DNA of 19,700 nucleotides from Anaerolineae bacterium. Lineage in GTDB: Bacteria > Chloroflexota > Anaerolineae > 4572-78 > J111. Numbering within the stretch: position 1 is the first letter of the stretch; the number at the start of each line of letters is the position of its first letter. Positions 13,911-19,700 of this stretch are shown in pieces. The stretch is from contig JAHDWA010000119.1 in the NCBI GenBank assembly GCA_023382535.1, positions 1 to 19,700 of the forward strand, read 5' to 3'. The notes under the pieces were generated by a model. It was not told the origin of the DNA, searched no databases, and saw nothing but the letters and a program-made list of their open reading frames with translations. A program made the position numbers and the translations under genes.

Positions 13911-14324
13911 TCAGGATTTCAAAAGATAAAAGCAGGCTGACTCTGGGGCAACTATGGCAATGATTTGGGCGATCAGATGATTGGGGGCGCGAATAATATT
14001 GAAGGCGGTCGTGGCGATGGAATAAAAACTGGCTAGCAGCCAGGGCCACATGGGCCGCTCGCTATGTAAACTAACGCGGACAACGGTCAGAGAAATGATG
14101 ATGAGAATAAAATGAACCAGAAGTGGCCTGATCCAGGTCAGGCGAGGTAGGAGGCCGTCGGTCAGGGCGGTCTCCCAGAACGATGTGTAAGAAAGTACAA
14201 AGGCACCAACAGCTAATAAAAAGACCGGGGCAGTGGTCGCGTAGTTAATCAGCCGAGAGGCGACCTGAAAAGAGGGTAGGGCATTGCGAGTCAGGTTATG
14301 TTGTGCTACAATAGAATCGGCCAT
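13911..14324 (-). CDS. DUF2637-like four-helix membrane protein, possibly frameshifted at its end
   Basis: A protein of 137 residues from ATG at 14324 (AAAGGA seven bases upstream; the earlier start at 14378 lacks one). Four hydrophobic helices lie within residues about 25-135. The pattern resembles DUF2637 of actinomycete plasmids: AVGAFVLSYTSF, then RPLLVHFILIIISLTVV, then WPWLLASFYSIATTAFNI, then a last helix after AIVAPES. The frame ends abruptly in CFYLLKS. Another frame continues from the same point as LLLSFEILKGVLKKEIKHG to a stop at 13840, which looks like the natural end of helix four plus a basic tail. One missing base near 13925-13935 would explain this. In actinomycetes such proteins belong to plasmid transfer or spread modules. 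Confidence 0.65.
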   Translation of the reverse strand: MADSIVAQHNLTRNALPSFQVASRLINYATTAPVFLLAVGAFVLSYTSFWETALTDGLLPRLTWIRPLLVHFILIIISLTVVRVSLHSERPMWPWLLASFYSIATTAFNIIRAPNHLIAQIIAIVAPESACFYLLKS

Positions 14325-14407
14325 GAGAAAGTCCTTTCTTATGGTTCTCTCTCTGCCGTCGCTGTCTCGGGGGTCCAATCCATAGCCAGCGGCGGCATTT
14401 TTCTTAT

Positions 14408-14611
14408 TTACCCGTTTTTTCCTCTCGTGGGGTCGTTCTTAGCCTTATCTTTATTTTTTTCTATATATTCTTCGATACTGTTTTGGTAGACTAACCACAC
14501 CCCACCGGCTTTCCGCCCCATTAGTTTCCCTTGTCTTAATAAGCGAGTAATGCTTGTCTGGTCTATATTGAGTAGGCTGGCAGCTTCGGCAGTAGACAAT
14601 AGGTCATTCAT
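14408..14611 (-). CDS. Small helix-turn-helix protein, excisionase-like (HTH_17)
   Basis: A protein of 67 residues from ATG at 14611. The MerR-like fold typical of excisionases and small regulators is clear: LLSTAEAASLLNIDQTSITRLLRQGKL, then GRKAGGVWLVYQNSIEEYI. The tail is very basic. A TTG start at 14641 would add 10 residues, but it lies inside the palindromic operator, and AAGG lies just before the ATG. It is the first gene of the leftward transfer-like operon, directly behind a strong promoter. It may repress that promoter, or act as an Xis if the element integrates; no integrase is present in the window. Confidence 0.8.
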   Translation of the reverse strand: MNDLLSTAEAASLLNIDQTSITRLLRQGKLMGRKAGGVWLVYQNSIEEYIEKNKDKAKNDPTRGKNG

Positions 14612-14622
14612 ACCCTTGATTA

Positions 14623-14669
14623 CTTGCCTGATTTCAGGCAAGTATAACCTCGATTAATAAAAATGTCAA
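14623..14669 (-). promoter_or_regulatory. Strong promoter with palindromic operator over the transcription start
   Basis: On the minus strand: TTGACA (14669-14664), a 17-base spacer, TATACT (14646-14641). The palindrome CTTGCCTGA-AA-TCAGGCAAG (14642-14623, perfect 9-base arms) begins within the -10 and covers the predicted start near 14634. A repressor bound there would block initiation; the HTH protein encoded directly downstream is the obvious candidate. A further palindrome, AGATTTAAATCT, lies at 14680-14691, upstream of the -35. Confidence 0.8.
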
Positions 14670-14710
14670 AACTTGATAAAGATTTAAATCTAAATTTTAC
14701 AGTGAATAAA

Positions 14711-15379
14711 CTATCGATTCAGCATCGGCCCAAACACCGCCGTCACGCAGACAACAGCAATAACCCAGCCCAATACAGCCTGAAGGGCAGTATGCCGCCT
14801 GGTTACCAGCCGCGCCCAGGAGACGGCTAAGGCTCCCAGACCCAGCAGAATAGCCAGCGGCATAGAGTAGAAGATTGCTGCCGCCATGACCCCGGCCATA
14901 GCTCCGGTGTGAATGGAAACTTTAGTCCAGAGGCGATTAGTTACGGTGGCGATAACCAGGGCACACAGGGCTGCCGTAAAGCCGGCAATCAGCACGGACG
15001 GCGCGTTGAGCCAGAGTAGTACTGCATAACAGGCGGCCATGCAGGCGCCACCAAAAATATAAAAGCCATAGCGATGTTCTCGCACGCTTACATCTGCATC
15101 GGTGAATTTTTTGGTCTGAAGTTTCTGGTGCAGGTAGAGCAACGCTGGGCCAACCACAAAGGCAGCACACAGTGCGGCCCAGCCCAGGGCTTTCCATAGA
15201 TTGCCCTGATCAAGATAAAGAATCAGGACGATAGACAGCGGCGAAACCAGAAACGGATGTAGAATGAGGCTGACTAGTCGGGCGAGACGGACCTGGTCAA
15301 ACAGCGGTCGGGGTGCAGCTTCAATGGGAGGTGCGGTCGTTGCAGCAGATAACGGATTCTTTTCAGTACTTTCTATCAT
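14711..15379 (-). CDS. PAP2-like membrane phosphatase-related protein
   Basis: A 222-residue polytopic protein with about six to seven transmembrane helices from residue 33 on. The remains of the PAP2 (type 2 phosphatidic acid phosphatase) motifs are visible: DADVSVREHR at 94-103 in place of KxxxxxxRP, SIHTG at 155-159 in place of PSGH, and SWARLVTRRHTALQ at 187-200 in place of SRxxxxxHxxxD. The final Asp is replaced by Gln and the first Arg-Pro is altered, so catalysis may be reduced or the substrate different. Phosphatases of this group act on lipid phosphates at the membrane. ATG at 15379 has AAGGAGG six bases upstream. It is the third gene of the operon with the seven-helix protein and the XRE regulator. 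Confidence 0.75.
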   Translation of the reverse strand: MIESTEKNPLSAATTAPPIEAAPRPLFDQVRLARLVSLILHPFLVSPLSIVLILYLDQGNLWKALGWAALCAAFVVGPALLYLHQKLQTKKFTDADVSVREHRYGFYIFGGACMAACYAVLLWLNAPSVLIAGFTAALCALVIATVTNRLWTKVSIHTGAMAGVMAAAIFYSMPLAILLGLGALAVSWARLVTRRHTALQAVLGWVIAVVCVTAVFGPMLNR

Positions 15380-15396
15380 TATGGCCTCCTTATCAA

Positions 15397-16521
15397 CTAC
15401 AATAATACATTTCCAACGGATGCATACCAGCGAGCCAAGGCGTAAAAGTCGCCGGTCACTTTAGGGATAGTCAGGGTTTCGGTCGAGGTTAGCCCGCGTA
15501 AGAATTGGGCCTGCTCGTCCCGCAGCGCGTAGCGGGTCACATCAGGCATCACCCCACCCGCAGGCGCTTGAATTTCGTAGGTCATTTTGCCCATGAGCCA
15601 CTTGGCCATCTCGAACTCGTTGACGAGGGTCGCCAGCCACCGGTCAGGGTCGCGCACAACGAGCCCGGCCGGGCCAAGCGCCGCCTGACCTTGAAGTAGG
15701 TCAGGCCGCGAGCGGGCCATCGCGCTGCGCGCGCGTGATAAGCGGTGCACCAACAATTGCTTATCTATCCAAACCACAGAACGGTAGGCCGGTGGGAAAA
15801 AGGTGGTCACAATTGAAACGGCCACCCCTAGTTGGGCCAGGCTCAACAGCAGCCCTAACGAGGGCCAGATGACCGGCAGTAATTCTGGCCGGGCAAAAAC
15901 ACGCAGCGTACCGGCAACCTGGAGCGCCGGTGCGATAAGGGCCAGGGTGATGCCGCTCCAGGCGATGGTCAAGCGAATATAGTTGAATCGATCCCGCATG
16001 TGCTGCCGCTGCCGGTAGAAATGGAAGCTGAGGTAGGCCAGCCCCCACAGGCTGTAGGCAAAGTAGGTCAGCCGCCCGGAAAGAAGCAGGAGGTGTCCGC
16101 CCACATCAATTCCCCCCCGCTCCAGCGTTTGCCAGGTTGACGCGGCCAGGAGAGTGGTGACTGTCATCCAACTGATCACGACGAGCAGCGCTGCCACGCG
16201 CCAGCGGTAGACTAATCGCCAGCCATGTTGCCGCATTGATGGCATGCGCATCAGATCAACCCAGAAAGTCCCGAAACACAGTGCCACGAGAAACAAGCTG
16301 TCGGCTACCAACCAGGCAGCATTAGGCCCTAGCACCACATCAATGAGCACAGCGATCGCCGGTTGTTTGCTCAGGGTTCCAAAAGCACCCAGAAAAAGCC
16401 CTAAGGTAAAACTGATGGCAATCGGATCACGCAGATCAGCGCGGCGAGTGGGGCGTAGGCGAAGCAGAAGCAAGACTACCGCTGCCAGGCCAAATATGTA
16501 CCAAAATTCAGCCCGATTCAT
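15397..16521 (-). CDS. Seven-helix membrane protein with C-terminal cytoplasmic domain (MAB_1171c/DUF6545-like)
   Basis: A 374-residue protein. Seven hydrophobic segments lie at about 5-22, 32-50, 56-90 (long), 108-128, 141-168, 180-206 and 215-242. A soluble domain follows at about 245-374, with features such as RLSRARSAMARSRPD and EFEMAKWLMGKMTYEIQ. The layout, and the position after an XRE-type regulator, resemble the MAB_1171c-type proteins of actinomycetes, whose function is not known to me. The start codon overlaps the stop of the regulator gene (ATGA), so translation is coupled. The PAP2-like gene follows after 17 bases. It may be a membrane sensor or transporter-like protein. Confidence 0.65.
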   Translation of the reverse strand: MNRAEFWYIFGLAAVVLLLLRLRPTRRADLRDPIAISFTLGLFLGAFGTLSKQPAIAVLIDVVLGPNAAWLVADSLFLVALCFGTFWVDLMRMPSMRQHGWRLVYRWRVAALLVVISWMTVTTLLAASTWQTLERGGIDVGGHLLLLSGRLTYFAYSLWGLAYLSFHFYRQRQHMRDRFNYIRLTIAWSGITLALIAPALQVAGTLRVFARPELLPVIWPSLGLLLSLAQLGVAVSIVTTFFPPAYRSVVWIDKQLLVHRLSRARSAMARSRPDLLQGQAALGPAGLVVRDPDRWLATLVNEFEMAKWLMGKMTYEIQAPAGGVMPDVTRYALRDEQAQFLRGLTSTETLTIPKVTGDFYALARWYASVGNVLL

Positions 16522-17081
16522 ATTAGTCCCAATGCCTCCATATAATTTTCGACATGCGCTGATAGAGTAGGATCGTCAAAAAGATCTCCGGCCCTGGCCT
16601 CAGGCTTGCGGGCGCTCAAGTAACGTTGGGCAAGCGTGACCAGTAGCCGAACATCATCACCGTAGCCCAATTCGATTAGTTGGCCGATGATGCCGATGAG
16701 AGCCAGTACATCGTCCTGCCGGAGTAACCTATCTAAAACTTCATCATCGGGCCGAGTAGTCGCAGATTCTTCCACTTCATGGCCGGCTTTAGTCAGAAGC
16801 CACTCGGGTGGAATAGGTGACCGTAACAGTTTTGAATAAAGCGAGGCCAGGGTACGGAGCTTATCCCCCCCGGCGTGTTTGTAGCCATCCGACTCGGCCA
16901 CACTGAGCCAGGCTCCCGTAAATCTCTGCGGCGCCGGCAGGTGAGCCGCCATATCCGCAACCATATCCTGGGAGATGCTTTTGCCCTGCGCCTGGCTCGC
17001 TGCTAAGCGTAATCGTTTGAGGTAAGCTCCTAGGGTTTCGTTTTCACTAGGTTGGAAGGGAGAGGGTTTTGTTTCACTCAT
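16518..17081 (-). CDS. XRE-type helix-turn-helix regulator
   Basis: A 187-residue protein from ATG at 17081. Residues about 14-90 form an XRE-like HTH domain (LGAYLKRLRLAAS, SISQDMVADMAAHL, GAWLSVAESDGYKHAGGDKLRTLASLYS). The C-terminal part is a helical region (VLDRLLRQDDVLALIGIIGQLIELG, LVTLAQRYL), perhaps for dimerisation. A TTG at 17087 would add two residues, but the promoter predicts transcription from about 17083, so the ATG would sit at the very 5' end of the mRNA and be translated without a leader. The gene overlaps the next by four bases. Its own promoter is overlapped by a palindrome, so it is probably autoregulated. Confidence 0.8.
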   Translation of the reverse strand: MSETKPSPFQPSENETLGAYLKRLRLAASQAQGKSISQDMVADMAAHLPAPQRFTGAWLSVAESDGYKHAGGDKLRTLASLYSKLLRSPIPPEWLLTKAGHEVEESATTRPDDEVLDRLLRQDDVLALIGIIGQLIELGYGDDVRLLVTLAQRYLSARKPEARAGDLFDDPTLSAHVENYMEALGLI

Positions 17082-17089
17082 TATCAATA

Positions 17090-17118
17090 AATATACAACG
17101 ATTTTGGCGTGGAGTCAA
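17090..17118 (-). promoter_or_regulatory. Promoter of the XRE / seven-helix / PAP2 operon, leaderless
   Basis: On the minus strand: TTGACT (17118-17113), a 17-base spacer, TATATT (17095-17090). The ATG at 17081-17079 is only 9 bases after the -10, so the mRNA would have almost no 5' leader and no ribosome site. Confidence 0.75.
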
Positions 17119-17146
17119 CAAAGTTAGGGAACTTCCTAACTTTGTT
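17117..17146. promoter_or_regulatory. 30-bp palindromic operator overlapping the -35
   Basis: AACAAAGTTAGG (17117-17128), a 6-base centre GAACTT, CCTAACTTTGTT (17135-17146): perfect 12-base arms. It covers the edge of the -35 at 17113-17118. The related motif TTAGGAACTTG follows at 17145-17155 and recurs at 17285-17295. It is probably the binding site of the XRE regulator. Confidence 0.75.
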
Positions 17147-17198
17147 AGGAACTTGCCCTACCCGGCGGGTATTCCCCCACCGAAGAAACCTGATGCAG

Positions 17199-17226
17199 TT
17201 GTGCTGCGCCCACTTTCCGCTATAAT
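17199..17226 (+). promoter_or_regulatory. Rightward promoter of a candidate RNA gene
   Basis: A perfect TATAAT at 17221-17226 with TTGTGC at 17199-17204, 16 bases apart. The -35 is weak. Start expected near 17233. Confidence 0.5.
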
Positions 17227-17231
17227 CCGCT

Positions 17232-17439
17232 GACGTCTTCTCATAAGGTAAGACCGTCAAGCTGATTGGTGCCTTTGAGCCCACTTAGGAACTTGGTCTC
17301 CGTTCCGGGTGATTCCAACACTGGTGGCGAGCTTGCTCGACCCCGATTAAGAAACTACATATCATTGTAGGGAACGGCAGAGAAGACGAGTCAATAGGCG
17401 CAAGACCCGCCTGACCCGGAAAATAGGGTCGGGCTTTTT
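17232..17439 (+). ncRNA. Candidate structured RNA gene of about 160-205 bases
   Basis: No protein frame of quality lies between the promoter and the terminator. The ends pair: CGTCTTCTC (17234-17242) with GAGAAGACG (17380-17388), extended by TGA/TCA across a small bulge. Nested inside are CCGTTCC (17300-17306) with GGAACGG (17371-17377), CGAG-CTTG-CTCG (17328-17339), and CTACA/TGTAG (17355-17370). The overall long closed rod with a wide internal opening recalls 6S RNA, but the two inner hairpins do not fit well. The TTAGGAACTTG motif of the neighbouring operator occurs inside it. Identity unknown. Confidence 0.5.
17409..17439 (+). terminator. Rho-independent terminator
   Basis: GCCTGACCC (17409-17417), 8-base loop, GGGTCGGGC (17426-17434), then TTTTT. 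Nine pairs with one G-T. It would end the candidate RNA. Confidence 0.8.
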
Positions 17440-18526
17440 GAGTTGGTAAATGGTTGACCCGCTGGAAGGCCGGTCTGAAATCCTCCGCCCGCACCCCTAC
17501 ATCTTGGGGTATGCAGCCTCGATACTCCCCAAATATTGTTGTATGCCTGTCCCCTCTCTCCAGGCGAAGTTTCTTAAGAAAGAATTGGAAATTGTTATGG
17601 GTTGGGCAACTGCCAGTCTATCTACTGGTAGTCGAGATCAAGCCGATTAATGGCCAAGTCGGTCAGATGGTTCACAAAGAGAGGCATGACGGTCACAAAT
17701 GAGGCCAGCTCAAGGCCGAAGTGTTTATTGATTTCGGTATACATAGCGTCACTCGATTCAATGCAGCTAGGCTACTTAACCATAGAAATTAATGCTCGAA
17801 GAATCTCTGACTATCTACCTTGAGGGCAACTTCGTCCCGCGTGTCTGAACTTACCGGCTATCAGGATGTTTTTCCCTTTAATTCCTCACTCGCCAATTCT
17901 ACTTCTAACGTACCTTTCCTGAAAACTGCCGGATATGTTGCCGACTACTGTACCCGAGGTCATAGGTGCTGCCGAACCTATTATTTTATAAGATCGGGAG
18001 AGATGATCTACGCTTAACTTGACTGCTGAAACAGTCCGGCAGATAGCCCTGGTATCCATTGCCTTTCGTCTCCTCTCACTTTACTTCGTCATCTGGTCAT
18101 GCTCAAGTTGGAGACCCGCAAACGAGCCGACGTACCGCAGAACTCCGGTGGCACGAACCTGTCGCTGCTTTACCAGGTGAGCCAAGTCAATTCCCAGGTC
18201 GGGTTTGCCTTAATCCAGCCACCGGCGACGTGGGCTTCGGTACCTTCGCCAAGTAAGAAAGGGAGAATCAAAAGCTCATGCTTGTCGTTCAAATCCGTAC
18301 ATTGAGACAAAAGTCACATATTCAGGCAAACTGCCATGTTAACATCGTTCTATAAGCTCGCAGGTGTGATTAAGACTGAATATTTTACACCAAAGCAGCG
18401 CCTAGAGCCAGTCATTAAGAAATAGAACTTAGTGATCTGCAAAACTGAGTACATAATCCCTAGATTTGTTCGCTTTGAGTTCTCATCTAATGGAATTCAG
18501 AGCCATAGAATATTTTAGGAGGAAAA
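17440..18526. other. Long gene-poor stretch, probably decayed sequence
   Basis: More than 1 kb without a convincing complete gene. Only fragments look protein-like: the 40-codon frame at 17622-17744 on the minus strand, and on the plus strand about 18019-18100, where the frame reads LTAETVRQIALVSIAF and continues hydrophobically before losing quality. Other open frames have poor composition. The 200 bases before nirK hold no clear FNR-type palindrome. Confidence 0.45.
17622..17744 (-). pseudogene. Short protein-like frame, possible gene remnant
   Basis: ATG at 17744 opens 40 codons (MYTEINKHFGLELASFVTVM, then PLFVNHLTDLAINRL) ending at TAG. The composition is convincingly protein-like and amphipathic, but the only ribosome-site candidate is a weak GAGTGA and no family is recognised. 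It is either a remnant of a longer gene or a very small gene. Confidence 0.3.
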
Positions 18527-19633
18527 ATGAATACCATGACCCCTCAACGCGTCAGTATAGTGGCAGTGGTCATTGCTATAGTAGCTATTGTGCTGGCTAT
18601 ATGGGGCTTCATTCAGACTTTCTTATTAAACACAGACATAACTGAGCTAAAATCATCAGCAGATGCTGCTGCGCTGGTTATAGAACGCATCGGGGCAGTA
18701 GAAATTGAACCGGTGCGGCCATTAGATGCGCCAAACGTAGCGCGAGACCCGGCTGACGTACCTCCGCCAATTACACGAACCGAACCCATGCTAGTCGAAA
18801 TCACGTTGACTACTAAAGAGTTGACAGCCGAACTTGCTGATGGAACAACCTATACTTTCTGGACGTTTGATGGAACAGTTCCCGGTCCCATGGTGCGGGT
18901 GATGGAGGGTGATACCGTGCAGGTGACCCTGGTTAACCCGCCGGAAAGCAAGATGCCGCACAACATTGACCTACATGCCGTCAATGGTCCAGGTGGCGGC
19001 TCGACCATCACCAATGTTGCGCCGGGTGAAACCAAAACATTTACTTTTAAGGCCCTCAACCCCGGAGCCTATATTTATCACTGCGCTTTTGCACCACCGT
19101 GGCATCATATAGCGCAGGGGATGTACGGCGGCATCCTAGTGGAGCCAAAAGGTGGCCTCCCGCCGGTTGATCGAGAATTCTATGTCTTGCAGGGAGAGTG
19201 GTATACCACCGGTGCCTTTGGATCGAAGGGCCATCAGGAATTCAGTGAGGCCAAAGCCCTGGCCGAGCAGCCCGAGTACTTTACCTTCAATGGGCATACT
19301 GCCGCTCTAACCGAGCTCTACCCTTTAAAGGCTAATGTTGGTGAGACTGTTCGGCTCTACTTTGGCACAGGTGGGCCAAACGTCGGCTCTAACTTCCACG
19401 TTATCGGGGAGATTTTTGACAAGGTCTTTACCGGTGCGCCTGAGACCTTCGTAGCAAATGAGGAGACCTGGTATGTTCCCCCAGGATCAATGTCAGCCTT
19501 TGAACTTTCCCTGAATGTGCCGGGAACTTATCTATTGGTGGATCATGCCCTTCACCGGGTCAGTAAAGGCGCCCTTGGTGTCGTGGAAGTAGATGGAGAT
19601 GACGATGAAAGTATTTTCTCCTCGATCCCATAA
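18527..19633 (+). CDS. nirK: Membrane-anchored copper-containing nitrite reductase
   Basis: A 368-residue two-cupredoxin enzyme that reduces nitrite to nitric oxide in denitrification. The ligands can be read off: type 1 copper His145 (MPHNIDLHA), Cys186 (YHC), His194 and Met199 (WHHIAQGM); type 2 copper His150, His185 and His340 (LVDHALHR); catalytic Asp148 and His247 (NGHTAAL). The Cys-to-His loop (CAFAPPWHH) is one residue shorter than in the Alcaligenes type. A hydrophobic segment at 9-34 without a cleavage site is a likely anchor, placing the enzyme outside the membrane, followed by a linker rich in Pro and Ala. The start has AGGAGG four bases upstream. It stands alone on its strand, separated by 1 kb from the operons to the left, and is either cargo or host sequence beyond the element. 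Confidence 0.95.
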   Translation: MNTMTPQRVSIVAVVIAIVAIVLAIWGFIQTFLLNTDITELKSSADAAALVIERIGAVEIEPVRPLDAPNVARDPADVPPPITRTEPMLVEITLTTKELTAELADGTTYTFWTFDGTVPGPMVRVMEGDTVQVTLVNPPESKMPHNIDLHAVNGPGGGSTITNVAPGETKTFTFKALNPGAYIYHCAFAPPWHHIAQGMYGGILVEPKGGLPPVDREFYVLQGEWYTTGAFGSKGHQEFSEAKALAEQPEYFTFNGHTAALTELYPLKANVGETVRLYFGTGGPNVGSNFHVIGEIFDKVFTGAPETFVANEETWYVPPGSMSAFELSLNVPGTYLLVDHALHRVSKGALGVVEVDGDDDESIFSSIP

Positions 19634-19700
19634 ACTTGTTATGGATCATTCTTTACCGAATTTCATAGGGGCATAGCTATACCTTCATCCCCATTATGAT

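Noticed and set aside
13840..14049. 69-codon minus-strand frame as a separate gene
   Set aside because: Most of it overlaps the DUF2637-like gene in another frame; only its last 27 codons look real, and they are better explained as the frameshifted end of that gene.
17084..17284. 66-codon minus-strand frame before the XRE gene
   Set aside because: It covers the promoter and palindromic operator and has no protein-like features.
17232..17395. Firm assignment as 6S RNA
   Set aside because: The closing stem and general length fit, but the terminal region holds two separate hairpins and I cannot confirm the conserved bubble; kept as an unidentified RNA candidate.

Overview
The window looks like plasmid or integrative-plasmid DNA from a bacterium that is probably a member of the Chloroflexota. 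That assignment is inferred from the style of the proteins, mixed GC content, an actinomycete-like transfer module and a membrane-anchored copper nitrite reductase; no marker gene proves it.

Layout. Positions 1-2095: one gene for a membrane-anchored protein of unknown function, closed by a strong terminator, then about 770 bases of hairpin-rich DNA without a convincing gene. Positions 2096-4126: a short gene broken by an amber codon, a cluster of small palindromes, and a complete ISAs1-family insertion sequence with inverted ends and a 10-base target duplication. Positions 4245-6586: a parA-parB partition operon. Positions 6732-9482: the convergent replication gene, whose product ends in a DnaA domain I, with its long leader and a divergent antisense RNA. 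Positions 9712-11054: a second partition system, an actin-like ParM with a small ParR-like adaptor. Positions 11315-14669: a leftward operon with its own strong promoter and operator, encoding a small HTH protein, a DUF2637-like membrane protein, another membrane protein, an FtsK-type DNA translocase and a two-helix membrane protein. This set resembles the double-stranded-DNA conjugation modules of actinomycete plasmids. Positions 14711-17146: an operon of an XRE-type regulator, a seven-helix membrane protein and a PAP2-like membrane phosphatase, apparently leaderless and with a palindromic operator on its -35. Positions 17199-17439: a candidate structured RNA gene. Positions 17440-18526: apparently decayed DNA. 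Positions 18527-19633: nirK.

The most striking feature is that both cis-acting maintenance sites of the replicon appear to lie inside the genes of the proteins likely to bind them. Four 20-base palindromes, spaced exactly 45 bases apart, lie inside parB and look like its centromere. Six 18-base iterons at about 33-base spacing lie inside rep and look like the origin. One iteron is read in a different frame from its identical twin, so selection there is on the DNA and not on the peptide. Upstream of rep, two strong opposing promoters produce overlapping transcripts. The short one ends in a terminator and carries hairpins with TTGGC-type loops; the rep leader carries a family of hairpins with the complementary loop. 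This fits antisense copy-number control.

Together the genes describe a low-copy replicon with self-limited replication, two segregation systems and a single-translocase transfer apparatus.
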